Source of the DNA: Chthoniobacter sp.
GTDB taxonomy: Bacteria; Verrucomicrobiota; Verrucomicrobiia; Chthoniobacterales; Chthoniobacteraceae
Assembly (NCBI GenBank): GCA_021414005.1
Contig: JAIOPH010000027.1
Location: forward strand, 62,001-126,000
Direction: 5' to 3'
DNA length: 64,000 nt
Part shown: piece by piece, positions 33,359 through 43,025 of the stretch
Position numbering within the stretch: the stretch's first letter is position 1
How the letters are laid out: the number at the start of each line of letters is the position of its first letter
Program-made: the position numbers and the translations under genes
Notes under the pieces: generated by a model
Seen by the model: the letters and a program-made list of their open reading frames with translations, nothing else
The model's database searches: none
Told to the model about the DNA's origin: nothing

Positions 33359-35464
33359 ATGGCCGGGCCTGCTCCAGCGCCAGACGCGCCGACCCGTGAA
33401 GTCACGCGCCACGTCGCCATCGCCGGCAATCCGAACTGCGGGAAGAGCACGATTTTCAACGCGCTGACCGGCCTGCGGCAAAAGGTCGGCAACTACCCCG
33501 GCGTGACCGTGGAGAAAAAAACCGGTCGCTTTTTCGGAAGCCACGGCGAGCCCATGGAACTGCTCGACCTGCCCGGCAGCTACAGCCTGCAGGTGCGTTC
33601 GCCGGACGAAGCCGTGGCACGCGATGTCCTGCTCGGGCGGCTGCCCGGCGTGCCGCGGCCCGATGTCATCATCTGCGTGGTCGATGCCTCGAATCTCGAA
33701 CGCAACCTTTACCTCGTGGCGCAGATGCTCGAACTGCACATCCCGGTCGTGGTCGCGCTGAACATGGTGGATGTCGCCGAGAAAAATGGCGTGGTCATCG
33801 ACCTCATGGCGCTGCGCGAAAAACTCTGCGTGCCGGTGATCCCGATGGTCGGGACGGCTGGCGTGGGCTTCATCGAGCTGCGGCAGGCGGTCTCGCGCTC
33901 ACCGCTGCCCGCGCCGACAATTTGCGCGCAAATGCCCATCGTGCTGGAACGCGAAACGATGGCGCTGGCCAAGCAGCTCCCGGTCGCCCCGGAAGTCGCT
34001 CGCGGCGAAGCGCTGCTCCTGCTCACGCTCCACGACGAAGCGCTCGACGCCCTCGCGCACCACGACCGCACGATCATCGACCTGACGCGCAGCACGCAGC
34101 AACGCCTCACCGCCAGCGGCATCGACCCGCTCAGCGCGCCGGTGGATGCCCGCTATGCGTGGATCGGCCAGGTTTGCGCCGCCGCGCTGCACAAGGGCGC
34201 GGGCCACGACAGCGCCTCGCTTTCCGACCAGCTCGACGGCTGGCTCACCCACCGCGTGTGGGGCTGGATCGCGTTTCTCGGGATCATGGCGCTGATGTTT
34301 TTCTGCATCTTCACCGTCGCGCAATATCCCATGGACTGGATCGACGGCGCCACCGCCGTGCTCGCCGATTTCGTGAAAGCCAAAATGCCCGACACCGACC
34401 TGCGCGGGCTGCTCACCGATGGCGTCATCGCGGGCGTCGGCGGCGTGGTCGTCTTTCTGCCGCAGATTCTCGTCCTCTTTTTCTTCCTCGGGATCCTTGA
34501 AGACACGGGCTACATGGCCCGCGCCGCCTTCATTATGGACCGGCTGATGTCGAAGGTCGGGCTGCACGGCAAGTCCTTCATCCCCATGCTCAGCTCGCTG
34601 GCCTGCGCCATCCCCGGCATCATGGCCACCCGTACCATCGAGAACCGCAAGGACCGCCTCGTCACCATCCTCGTCGCCCCGCTGATGAGCTGCTCCGCGC
34701 GCTGGCAGGTTTACGCCGTCATGATCGCCGTGCTGCTACCCAGCGGCTCCGCCTGGTTAAAGGCTGGGATCATCCTCGGCATGTATCTGCTCGGCTTGGT
34801 CACGGCGCTGCTCATGGCGTGGCTGTTCAAAAAGAAGCTCCTCAAGGGCGAGACGCCGATGCTCCTGCTCGAGATGCCGCCCTACCGCGTGCCGTCGTTC
34901 AAAAGCATCGCCCTCCGCATGTGGGAACGCGCCGGGCTGTTCCTCCGCCGCGCCGGCACCGTCATCCTCGCGCTGTCCATCTTGTTGTGGGCGCTGGCCA
35001 CTTATCCGAAGCCCGCCAACGCCGACGCCACGCCCGCCGAGGCGCTCGCCCACAGCGCTGCGGGGCGCATGGGCCACGCCATCGAGCCACTCATCGCCCC
35101 GCTCGGTTACGACTGGAAAATTGGCATCGGCCTCATCGGCAGTTTTGCCGCGCGCGAGGTTTTCGTGAGCACCATGTCCATCGTCTATAACGTCGAGAGC
35201 AACGATCAGGATACCGCGCCGCTGCGCGACACCATGCTCGGCGAAAAGCGCGCCGACGGGCGGCCCGTCTTCACTCCGCTCGTTTGCCTCGGACTCATGG
35301 TGTTTTACGTTCTGGCCATGCAGTGCATCAGCACCGTCGCCATTGTCCGTCGCGAGACCAATTCGTGGTTCTGGCCGCTTTTCCAAATCGCCTACATGAC
35401 CGGCCTCGCGTGGATCGGCGCCTTCATCGTCTATCAAGGCGGGCGCTTGCTCGGCTTCCAATGA
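33359..35464 (+). CDS. feoB: Ferrous iron transport protein FeoB
   Basis: A 701-residue inner-membrane Fe(II) transporter. N-terminal G domain with G1 GNPNCGKS (residues 23-30), switch region NYPGVTVEKKTG, G3 DLPG, G4 NMVD; then a helical spacer to about residue 290 and the polytopic membrane part with two Gate repeats (GVIAGVGGVVVFLPQILVLFFFLGILEDTGYMARAAF and SFAAREVFVSTMSIVYN), including the conserved Cys in SCSARWQVY. Length is normal for the family (700-770). Its stop overlaps the start of the small Cys-rich gene. Confidence 0.97.
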   Translation: MAGPAPAPDAPTREVTRHVAIAGNPNCGKSTIFNALTGLRQKVGNYPGVTVEKKTGRFFGSHGEPMELLDLPGSYSLQVRSPDEAVARDVLLGRLPGVPRPDVIICVVDASNLERNLYLVAQMLELHIPVVVALNMVDVAEKNGVVIDLMALREKLCVPVIPMVGTAGVGFIELRQAVSRSPLPAPTICAQMPIVLERETMALAKQLPVAPEVARGEALLLLTLHDEALDALAHHDRTIIDLTRSTQQRLTASGIDPLSAPVDARYAWIGQVCAAALHKGAGHDSASLSDQLDGWLTHRVWGWIAFLGIMALMFFCIFTVAQYPMDWIDGATAVLADFVKAKMPDTDLRGLLTDGVIAGVGGVVVFLPQILVLFFFLGILEDTGYMARAAFIMDRLMSKVGLHGKSFIPMLSSLACAIPGIMATRTIENRKDRLVTILVAPLMSCSARWQVYAVMIAVLLPSGSAWLKAGIILGMYLLGLVTALLMAWLFKKKLLKGETPMLLLEMPPYRVPSFKSIALRMWERAGLFLRRAGTVILALSILLWALATYPKPANADATPAEALAHSAAGRMGHAIEPLIAPLGYDWKIGIGLIGSFAAREVFVSTMSIVYNVESNDQDTAPLRDTMLGEKRADGRPVFTPLVCLGLMVFYVLAMQCISTVAIVRRETNSWFWPLFQIAYMTGLAWIGAFIVYQGGRLLGFQ

Positions 35465-35619
35465 ACCCTTTCCTCGACCAGTTCGCCGTCGCCGCCCTCA
35501 TCGGCGGAGCGCTGGCGTTTTTCGTGGTGCGCTTTCTGCGTAAACGCGCGGGCGGAAAATCCTGCGGCGGCGACTGCGGCTGCGGGACGACCAAGCCGGG
35601 CAAGCCGGGCCGGAGCTGA
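35461..35619 (+). CDS. FeoB-associated Cys-rich membrane protein
   Basis: A 52-residue protein: one N-terminal transmembrane helix (AVAALIGGALAFFVVRFL), then a basic stretch and a cysteine cluster CGGDCGCGTT near the C-terminus. Such small proteins regularly follow feoB and may handle Fe(II) at the membrane (FeoC position). It overlaps the feoB stop by 4 bases, so translation is coupled. Converges with aspartate kinase 7 bases away. Confidence 0.9.
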   Translation: MNPFLDQFAVAALIGGALAFFVVRFLRKRAGGKSCGGDCGCGTTKPGKPGRS

Positions 35620-35626
35620 ATCCGGC

Positions 35627-36847
35627 CTATGCTTTTCCGCTCAACCCAAACGCATCGTGCGCGAGCTGCGCGGCTTCGTGAATCTTCGCTTCGTCGATCA
35701 CCACCGCCGTCTTGATCTCGCTCGTCGAGATGAGCTGGATGTTGATCCCGCCCGCCGCCATCGCCTCGAAAAGCCGCGCGGCCACGCCGCTGTGCGAGCG
35801 CATGCCGATACCGACGATCGAAAGCTTGGCGATGCCCTCCTCGGTCACGATGTCCTTCGCGCCGATCTCCTTCATCACGCCATTCAGCGCCTGCTGGGCT
35901 TTGGGCAGCTCGTCCTTGTTCAGCGTGAAGGAGATGTCATTCGTGTCGCCCACGCTGTCGCTCTGCACGATCATATCGAGGATGACCTGGGTGGCGGCGA
36001 GGGTGCTGAAAATCCTGGCGGCCGTGCCGGGCCGGTCGGGCACCTGGCGGATGGTGACCTTGGCCTGATTTTTTTCGATGCTGACTCCGCGGACGACGAC
36101 GTTTTCCATATCTTCAGTTTCTTCGGTGACGATGGTCCCTGGGTTGTTGTTGAAAGAGCTGCGCACTTCAAAGACGACGCCGAATTTCTTGGCGAACTCG
36201 ACGCTCCGCGACTGCATGACCTTTGAGCCGCTCGAAGCCATCTCCAGCATCTCGTCGTAGCTGATCGCGTCGATCTTCCGCGCCGTCGGGACGATGCGCG
36301 GGTCGCAGGTGAAGACACCGTCCACGTCCGTGAAAATCTGGCAGATGTCGGCCTTGATCGCCGCCGCGATGGCGATGGCCGTGAGGTCGCTGCCGCCGCG
36401 ACCGAGCGTGGTGATGCGCCCGTCCGTGGTCTCGCCCTGAAACCCGGCGACGATCACGATCTCGTCGTTTTTGAGATGCGCGTGGATCTGCTTCGGCGTG
36501 ATGTTCGCGATCTTCGCCTTGGTGTGGACGCCATCGGTGATGATCCCCGCCTGCGCGCCCGTCAGCGAAACCGCCTTTTTTCCCAGCCCCTCGATGGCCA
36601 TGGCGGTAAGCGCGATGGTGGTCTGCTCGCCCGTGGAAAGGAGCACGTCCATCTCGCGTTCGGCGGGGTTTTTGGAAACCTGCCGGGCGAGATTGATGAG
36701 GCTGTCCGTCACCCCACTCATCGCCGAGACGACCACAACCACGCGATGCCCCGCCTCCTGCGTCGCCACGACGCGACGGGCGACATTGAGGATGCGCTGC
36801 GGATTGCCGACGGACGTGCCGCCGTATTTCTGGACGATGAGACTCAT
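35627..36847 (-). CDS. Aspartate kinase
   Basis: A 406-residue enzyme that phosphorylates aspartate, the first step towards lysine, threonine, methionine and diaminopimelate. It has the family N-terminus VQKYGGTSVG, the kinase motifs VVVVVSAMSGVTDSLI, GFQGETTDGRITTLGRGGSDLTA and FTDVDGVFTCDPR, and two C-terminal ACT domains from about residue 265 that give feedback control (VTIRQVPDRPGTAARIFSTLA, SIVGIGMRSHSGVAARLFEAM). Length fits the monofunctional class (LysC of Gram-positive/PVC type). The start at 36847 matches this N-terminus. No riboswitch-like leader was seen upstream. Confidence 0.95.
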   Translation of the reverse strand: MSLIVQKYGGTSVGNPQRILNVARRVVATQEAGHRVVVVVSAMSGVTDSLINLARQVSKNPAEREMDVLLSTGEQTTIALTAMAIEGLGKKAVSLTGAQAGIITDGVHTKAKIANITPKQIHAHLKNDEIVIVAGFQGETTDGRITTLGRGGSDLTAIAIAAAIKADICQIFTDVDGVFTCDPRIVPTARKIDAISYDEMLEMASSGSKVMQSRSVEFAKKFGVVFEVRSSFNNNPGTIVTEETEDMENVVVRGVSIEKNQAKVTIRQVPDRPGTAARIFSTLAATQVILDMIVQSDSVGDTNDISFTLNKDELPKAQQALNGVMKEIGAKDIVTEEGIAKLSIVGIGMRSHSGVAARLFEAMAAGGINIQLISTSEIKTAVVIDEAKIHEAAQLAHDAFGLSGKA

Positions 36848-36938
36848 CGGAAAAGGGGGCGCATAATTCCGTGGGCGGGGAAGGCTGTCAACAAGTGCGG
36901 CAGGGTTTTCCCCGCCCGCGCGCGGCAAAGCCGCTCCT

Positions 36939-39900
36939 TTACTTTCCGCCGGCCCAGATGACCGCGTTTTTCAGCAGGGTCTGGTATTCGGGGAGGTCGT
37001 GGGCGCGGGCGTCGTGGCCGAGGGTGAGGCCGACGATGCGAGCTTTGGGATGCTTCACGATGAAGACCTGCGGGAAGACTTTGCCGCTCTTCGGGCTGGT
37101 CGCGGTGGCGAGGACTTCGGTGGGCGTGGCGGCGGGGTCGGGGTTATAGTTGTAGAGTTCGTCGGTGATCTCAAACTCGGCGGTTACGCCTTTGGTGATG
37201 GGGTGTTCGGCGTTGGCGATCTTCACCTTGTAGGGTCCGAGCGCGTCGTGGCCGCGGGTGCCGCCGCCGATGATTTCCTTGTTCCAGTCGGGAAAATTCC
37301 GCCACGCATACCAAGTGCCGGGATGGTGCGCGATGATCGCACCGCCGCGGTTGGCGTAATCAATGAGCGCCTTCTTCGTCACGGAGCCGATGGGCTGGTT
37401 CGCGCTGATCAGCAGCACGTCCACGCGGTCGAGGATGGCCGGAATGCCGTTGAGGTTTTGCGTGAAATCCACCCAGCCGGCGACGGGCTCGAGTGTGGCT
37501 TTGTCGGTTCCACCGAAAAATTTCACGAAGTCGTGCGACGAACCGCCGCCCACGATGAGCACGCGCGGGCCTTTCGCGGGCCGCGCGGCGGGCGGCTGCG
37601 GGACGGCGTCGCTGAACTGCGGTTTGAAGTTCGGGTCTTCGTCCACGGCGGCGGGTTTCGCGGGTTCGGCGGCAGCGGAAACGGCGATGGGTGGCGTGGT
37701 GGCGGTAACGGCAGCGGCGAGGAGAATAGAGTCGCGGCCGGCGTTCGCCTGCGATGCCTTGGCGGGTGCGTCCGCTAGTTCCGCGGTGATGGCCACGATC
37801 GTCGGCACGGCTCCGGTGCCGAAGCTCTCCAGCACGATGCGGTCGATCTCCAGCGCGCCGCTCAGAGGCTTGGTGAACCAGCGAAGCTGGTGCTCCTTCA
37901 CGAGTCCGCCGGCGAATTTCGAGCCGGGGACATCAATGCGGTTGATGTAGTCGGCAAACTCAGTTCCGTTCTTGCACACGAAGGTTTCACTCGCGCCGCC
38001 GACGGCGTGGACGGTGATCTTGAGCACGTCGCCACGCTCGTCGTTGTTCATGAAACCCCAGCCGGTGACGCCGCCGAGGAAGTGCAGCCGGTTCGCCTTG
38101 AAGCCGCTGACTTTCACCTCCACGCGCTGCGGCATGGTCTGCGCCACAGAGCCGCCGGGGCCGCCTTTGAGGACGACGATGTTCGAGCCGCCCGCCGCTT
38201 TCTCCGGCGCGACGACGCTGAACGGGATGCCCTCGACGAGGACCGTGCCGGTCTTCGCAAACTCAAACGACTCGCTCCTGGCGGCGGCGCTGTTGTAAAG
38301 CCCGCGCCCGGTGTTGGTCGTGAACGCGCCCTTGAGGTCGAGCACGCGGAATTTCCCGCCGTCCACGCTCTGCATGAAGGCGATGATGTCGCGCAGCGTC
38401 TCGCCGCCGAGCCCCTCGAAGCCCTCGGGCATGAGCGAGCGCCCGGTGTTCACGCGCGATTTCAGGTCGGCGACTTTCACCTCCTGCACGCCGGCGAGGC
38501 TCTTCAGCGTGATGCTCGCCGCGTTTTCCGAGGCGATGACGCCGGCGAAAAGCTGGCCGTCTTTCGTTTCGAGATTCCACGCGTTGTAGGTCGGGTCCAC
38601 CTCGGCGTTCGGGTCCACGATGGCGCCGAGCAATTCGCCCGCACCGTGCGCGCCCATGCCGGTGAGCGCGGGGCCGATGTCGGCGCCGATTTCGCCGAAT
38701 TTGTGGCACGTCGCGCAGGTCTGGGTGAAAAGCGCCTTGCCTTTCGCGGGGTCGCCTTTGCCCTCGACCACGGGCAGGAGCTTGGCGATGGCCTCCTTCT
38801 TGGCCTTCGCGAGCGGGTTCAGTTCGGTGAGCATTTCGGTGGCGCGTTTGGCCACGCCTTTGTCGGGATGCGTGCGGAGGCGCGCGGCAGCGGTGGGACC
38901 GAGCGTGGTCACGTCCACGGCGTTGGCTTTCAGCGCGTCGAGGAAGGCGAGCGTCCAGTCGGCGCGCTTGAGCAGAGTGTCAAAAGCGGGAGCCTGCACG
39001 TCGGCCGGCATCTTCGCGTAGGCGGTGGAAAGGGCCGCGCCCACGCTGGCGTCGTCGGTCTCGCCGAGCGCGGCGATGAGGCCGCGCTGAAAGCCGGGCG
39101 TGCCGGCGGCGGCGAGTTGTTTCACGACAGCGGGCAGGATCGCGACGTCGCTGCCGCGGAGGCCGATGAGGCTGCGCGCGGCGGCGAGGCGGGTGGCGTC
39201 GTCGGCCTTGGTGTCGGCGACGGCGGCGAGGAGCGAACCGGAGAGTTTGGCGACCTCGCCCTTGAGCGCGCCGGCCTTGTCCCACTTCGCGGCGAGCGGG
39301 AGCACGCTGGCGTTGGCTCCGCTCACGAGCAGCTTGGCGAGCGCGGCGGAAAGTTCCGGCGTCATCTCGGGCGCGGCTTTGAGCGAGCGGTTGAGCTTGT
39401 CGAGCATCGCGCCCTTGAGCGCGTCGGCGCTGGCGGGCTTGGCCGCGAGCGCGACGACGAGTCTCGCCGCGGCGTCCGTGTCGTTCTTGCGCCCGATGGA
39501 ATCGGCAAGCTGCGCGACGAGCGGCGCGAGCGGTGCGGGATCGGCGCTGTCGAGCGCGGCGGCGATGCTGGCGGCGGGGTTCTGCAAGGCGGCGCCGACG
39601 GCGGCGCTGCGCTGGAAGTCGTCGTCGTGCTTCGGCCAACTGGCGACCACCTGCTTCGCCGCAGCATCATCCACTTCGGCTGCGGCGAGTGCACGCAACG
39701 CGGCGAGCCGCACTTGAGCGTCGGAATCGTTAAGAAGTGGAATGAGAGCTTTGTTAAGAGTGGTGCCCACAAGCTTGGGATGTTCCGATGCTGCCAGTTC
39801 ACAGATAAGGGCGGCGTTCCTGCGGAGGGCGGGCTCTTTGCTCTGCAATGCTGACTGAAACTCTTGATTACCGCTCCCGGATCTCACCTCAGCCCAAAGT

Positions 39901-42185
39901 GCTGCGATCTGCCCCTCAGGGCTGAATCTCGACCAGTTTGCCTGAATCTCTTTTCCGACAGCCTCGCTAAACGCTATCGAGGGGGCACTCTTCTGTGCGA
40001 GTTCGGCGATGAGCCGGTTCGCCGTCATCCGCACATGCGCGCTCGGATGCTCCAGCGCCTTCACCAACTCCGCGACACCCGCCTTCGACAAATCCGGCAC
40101 CGCGATCTTCTTCGCGTCCTTGTGGTCCACGCGCCAGATGCGGCCGAAGTAGTGGTCGCGGTCGGGGCGCACGGCGGCGTTGACCTTGTTGTGGTCGGGG
40201 CCGCGCGTGTCGTTGTGGATGACGGCCTGGTTGTAGAAATCGCCAATGTAGAGCGCGCCGTCCGGGCCCACGCGCGCCTCGATGGGCCGCCACCACATAT
40301 CTTTGCTGCGGATGAACTCCGTCTCCTCGCGCCCCGGCTGCTTGCTCGCGGTGTAGCTGCTGCCCTTCGGCGTGAGCACCGCGTGGTGGACGATATTGAT
40401 CGTCGGCTCGGTGGTGAAGTAGCCGCCGTTGTAAGCCGCCGGCCACGTGCCGCCGTCGTAGATCGCGCAGCCCGCGGCGGCGGTGAACGCGCCGACCTGA
40501 TCGATCTGCACGTAGGCCATCTGCTCCCACGTCATCGCCGGGAAGGTTTTCACCGACCGCTCGACGACATTGAAGCTCGGGGTGTTCCCCACTTTTCCGC
40601 GCGCCAGCGCGTACTCGGGGAGAATCGTCTGCATGAGGATCTCGCCGCACGTCGGCTGGGTGTAGAACTGGCGGTTGTCGCCGGTGATGGTCAGGCCCCA
40701 GGTGTTGCTGCCCTTCGAGCTGTATTGCTCAAAGGCTGAGCCGTCCGGCTTGAACCGCACCACGCCGTCGCCCATGCGCCCGAATTTTTTCGAGCCATCG
40801 CCGCTGGTCACGTCGCCTTTGCTGTAGCCGTGCGTGGCGTAGATCCAGCCGTCCCAGCCCAAACGCGGGTTGTTGATGACCGCGTGCGTGTCCATCGTGC
40901 CGAGGCCGGTGTAGAGCTTCTCGACCTTGTCGCACTTGCCGTCGCCGTCGGTGTCCCGGAGGAAAAGGATGTCCGGCGCCTGCGTGACGATCACGCCGTC
41001 CTTGTGGAAAACGAGGCCGGTGACGAGTTCGAGGCCCTCGTAGAAGACGACCTTTTTGTCCATCACGCCGTCGCCGTCGGAGTCCGTGAGGATGCTGATT
41101 TTGTCGAGCCCCTTGCGGTCCTGCGTGCCGACCGCCGGGTCCACGCCGCCGTGATCTTTCCACTCCTTGCCGCGGTAGTCCGGGCGCATTCCGCGCCGGC
41201 CATTCGGATACTCCGGCGTCTCCGCGACCCACAGACGTCCCGCGGCGTCCCAGTCGAAGTTCATCGGCTTCGTGAGCAGCGGCTCGGCGGCGACGAGCTT
41301 CATCGTGAAGTCGGGGTGAATCTCCAGCGCCTTCAGCGTGTCCGCCGGCTTCTGCGGCCCGCCCTCGGGATAGGTCAGCGCGGCGATTTCCTCGGGCTTC
41401 ACAAACTCGTCCAGCTTCTCGTGCTTCGCCGCCCACGAGATTGAGCGCAGCAGGATCGCGCGGTAGTGCGGCTTTTCAAAAGTGAAGTAGAGATGCCCCG
41501 GGATGCTCACGACCGCGCGATACGGCGACGTGCCGCCCTCGGCGGTGCGCTCGTAGGTCCACATCTGCGGCTGGATGTCGAAGACCTGCGCCTTGCCGCC
41601 GCCGGGCTTGCCGCCGCGCGCGTTCGGCGTGTAGGTCGTGGCCAGCACGCGCACGTCGGACGCGATGTCCATGTCGTAGTAAACCTCGTCGTCGATGTGG
41701 AAATTCGACGCGCCACGGGTGATCGGGTGGCCGCCGCCGATCTGCTGATTCTCGGTGTAGTAGAGATCCATCGGGCCTTCCTTCCACTTCGTCTTTCCCG
41801 GCACCCACGCGCCCCCGATGACCGATTTCCACCACGGCGGATCGTTGCTCACCGCCGCCGTATGGATGACCACGAGCCCGCCGCCGCGCTTGATGAACGT
41901 GTCCAGGTTCGTCTTCTGCTCCGGCGTCGCGTTGCCGCCCTCCTGCGCATACATGACCAGCACGTCCGTTTGCGCGAACTGCTCCGCCGTCGGCCAGTCC
42001 ATCGCGCCGTCGGTCTTCATCCCGCGCGCGGCGAGGAGAACCTTCCAGTCGTTGAGGAATTTCTCGTGCTCGTGCGCGTTCGGCCCGTGCGATTTTTTCC
42101 CGCCGCGGATGAAAACGCGGAGCGGTTCAGCGTGCGCGGCGACGGAGATGGCGAGGAGGACGAGGAGGGTGAGGAGACGTTTCAT
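36939..42185 (-). CDS. Giant PVC-type ThuA / membrane-bound dehydrogenase / cytochrome c / ThuA protein
   Basis: A 1748-residue exported protein of a kind confined largely to Planctomycetes and Verrucomicrobia. Signal peptide MKRLLTLLVLLAISVAAHA; ThuA domain about 20-260 (FIRGGKKSHGPNAHEHEKF, VVIHTAAVSNDPPWWKS); PVC-type beta-propeller dehydrogenase domain about 290-720 (MNFDWDAAGRLWVAETPEYPNG); HEAT-like alpha-helical repeats to about 1130; a CATCH haem-attachment site near residue 1156 with the PVC haem-domain continuation (IVDPNAEVDPTYNAWNLET); a beta-sandwich-like part; and a second ThuA domain at about 1540-1748 (VLIVGGGSSHDFVKFFGG, LGHDARAHDLPEYQ). Likely periplasmic sugar oxidation or processing with electron transfer via haem c; substrate unknown. 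The start at 42185 gives the signal peptide; an earlier TTG in frame is less likely. Confidence 0.92.
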   Translation of the reverse strand: MKRLLTLLVLLAISVAAHAEPLRVFIRGGKKSHGPNAHEHEKFLNDWKVLLAARGMKTDGAMDWPTAEQFAQTDVLVMYAQEGGNATPEQKTNLDTFIKRGGGLVVIHTAAVSNDPPWWKSVIGGAWVPGKTKWKEGPMDLYYTENQQIGGGHPITRGASNFHIDDEVYYDMDIASDVRVLATTYTPNARGGKPGGGKAQVFDIQPQMWTYERTAEGGTSPYRAVVSIPGHLYFTFEKPHYRAILLRSISWAAKHEKLDEFVKPEEIAALTYPEGGPQKPADTLKALEIHPDFTMKLVAAEPLLTKPMNFDWDAAGRLWVAETPEYPNGRRGMRPDYRGKEWKDHGGVDPAVGTQDRKGLDKISILTDSDGDGVMDKKVVFYEGLELVTGLVFHKDGVIVTQAPDILFLRDTDGDGKCDKVEKLYTGLGTMDTHAVINNPRLGWDGWIYATHGYSKGDVTSGDGSKKFGRMGDGVVRFKPDGSAFEQYSSKGSNTWGLTITGDNRQFYTQPTCGEILMQTILPEYALARGKVGNTPSFNVVERSVKTFPAMTWEQMAYVQIDQVGAFTAAAGCAIYDGGTWPAAYNGGYFTTEPTINIVHHAVLTPKGSSYTASKQPGREETEFIRSKDMWWRPIEARVGPDGALYIGDFYNQAVIHNDTRGPDHNKVNAAVRPDRDHYFGRIWRVDHKDAKKIAVPDLSKAGVAELVKALEHPSAHVRMTANRLIAELAQKSAPSIAFSEAVGKEIQANWSRFSPEGQIAALWAEVRSGSGNQEFQSALQSKEPALRRNAALICELAASEHPKLVGTTLNKALIPLLNDSDAQVRLAALRALAAAEVDDAAAKQVVASWPKHDDDFQRSAAVGAALQNPAASIAAALDSADPAPLAPLVAQLADSIGRKNDTDAAARLVVALAAKPASADALKGAMLDKLNRSLKAAPEMTPELSAALAKLLVSGANASVLPLAAKWDKAGALKGEVAKLSGSLLAAVADTKADDATRLAAARSLIGLRGSDVAILPAVVKQLAAAGTPGFQRGLIAALGETDDASVGAALSTAYAKMPADVQAPAFDTLLKRADWTLAFLDALKANAVDVTTLGPTAAARLRTHPDKGVAKRATEMLTELNPLAKAKKEAIAKLLPVVEGKGDPAKGKALFTQTCATCHKFGEIGADIGPALTGMGAHGAGELLGAIVDPNAEVDPTYNAWNLETKDGQLFAGVIASENAASITLKSLAGVQEVKVADLKSRVNTGRSLMPEGFEGLGGETLRDIIAFMQSVDGGKFRVLDLKGAFTTNTGRGLYNSAAARSESFEFAKTGTVLVEGIPFSVVAPEKAAGGSNIVVLKGGPGGSVAQTMPQRVEVKVSGFKANRLHFLGGVTGWGFMNNDERGDVLKITVHAVGGASETFVCKNGTEFADYINRIDVPGSKFAGGLVKEHQLRWFTKPLSGALEIDRIVLESFGTGAVPTIVAITAELADAPAKASQANAGRDSILLAAAVTATTPPIAVSAAAEPAKPAAVDEDPNFKPQFSDAVPQPPAARPAKGPRVLIVGGGSSHDFVKFFGGTDKATLEPVAGWVDFTQNLNGIPAILDRVDVLLISANQPIGSVTKKALIDYANRGGAIIAHHPGTWYAWRNFPDWNKEIIGGGTRGHDALGPYKVKIANAEHPITKGVTAEFEITDELYNYNPDPAATPTEVLATATSPKSGKVFPQVFIVKHPKARIVGLTLGHDARAHDLPEYQTLLKNAVIWAGGK

Positions 42186-42283
42186 GAGCGTGGGTTTGGA
42201 GGTAAAAGCAGGTGTGCAGAGAAGCGGGAAGCCGGGGACGGTCAAGGCGATTCCCCGCCGCCTCGCGCAGCGACAAACCCAGC

Positions 42284-42497
42284 CGTCATCCTGAGCGGAG
42301 TTCCCGGCGGGCGAAGGTGGGCGGGAACGGAGTCGAAGGACCTCTAACTATTCGCGGGCGGAGGCGGTGGGCGAGACAATGACGAATGACGAAAAAGCGC
42401 AGCGGCATTTCCCGCCAACCCGCCGCCTTCGCCCCCGCCGGGAGTTAGAGGTCCTTCGACTGCGCTCCGCAAAGCCTCCGCTCCGCTCAGGATGACG
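42284..42497. repeat. Dispersed-type inverted repeat element
   Basis: Two nested inverted pairs fill the gap between the ThuA gene and the next start: CGTCATCCTGAGCGGAG (42284-42300) with its exact complement at 42481-42497, and GTCGAAGGACCTCTAAC (42332-42348) with its exact complement at 42444-42460. A GC-rich block near TCCCGGCGGG (42302-42326) also recurs inverted at 42411-42442, but in a different order relative to the inner arm, so the two halves are rearranged copies. The wording matches short repeats found dispersed in many environmental genomes. A run of six T follows the right arm. Confidence 0.8.
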
Positions 42498-42635
42498 TTT
42501 TTTCGACCGCTCCGCGCGAGGCGATGCGGGTAAATGTGCGCGGGATTTATCCGCGAAGATGGTTTGTCCATTTCACCAGCGCGGCCTACCATCCGGCGCT
42601 CGCACTTTTTTCAAACTCCACACCTTACCATCACC

Positions 42636-42989
42636 ATGAACGACACCGCCCTGACCACGATTAATTTCGACCTCGCCAATGAGCCGCTCCCGTCCGATCC
42701 CGGCGCGAATCCCTTCAAGCTCGTGGTCGATCCGGTGATGCGCGTGCGGCTGCGGCGGGCGCTCTTCGATATGATCGAAAGTCACGATCAGGAACTGGCC
42801 CGGTATGTGTCCGAAGGCAGCCTCGCGCTCGAAAGCTACAAGGAATATATCGAACTTTTCGCGCACAGCCTGAAGCAGACCATGAGCAGCTCTGAAGGCG
42901 TGGCCTACCTACTGCAGGCCTGCGGTTTCGAGGTGAAAAAGGAGGAGATCAATCTCCAGCCCGAGACCCGCTGGAAAGTGCAGCGCTGA
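42636..42989 (+). CDS. Conserved-type hypothetical protein
   Basis: A 117-residue soluble protein I do not recognise. It is predicted mostly helical: PFKLVVDPVMRVRLRRALFDMIESHDQELARYV, then SYKEYIELFAHSLKQTMSSSEGVAYLLQACGFEVKKE. There is no signal peptide, membrane helix or catalytic motif. The start at 42636 follows an A/C-rich leader; upstream in-frame codons run into the repeat element. It converges with the ACT-domain gene 36 bases away. Composition is normal for the neighbourhood, so it is likely a real gene. Confidence 0.65.
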   Translation: MNDTALTTINFDLANEPLPSDPGANPFKLVVDPVMRVRLRRALFDMIESHDQELARYVSEGSLALESYKEYIELFAHSLKQTMSSSEGVAYLLQACGFEVKKEEINLQPETRWKVQR

Positions 42990-43025
42990 GGCGCGAAAGC
43001 GTGCGTTTCCCCGCGGGAATGCCGC

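Noticed and set aside
36848..36938. Lysine riboswitch before the aspartate kinase gene
   Set aside because: The gap to the neighbouring gene region is too short and shows no conserved riboswitch elements.
37890..39854. A 654-codon plus-strand frame
   Set aside because: Antisense of the ThuA/haem protein, with no signal peptide or recognisable motif.
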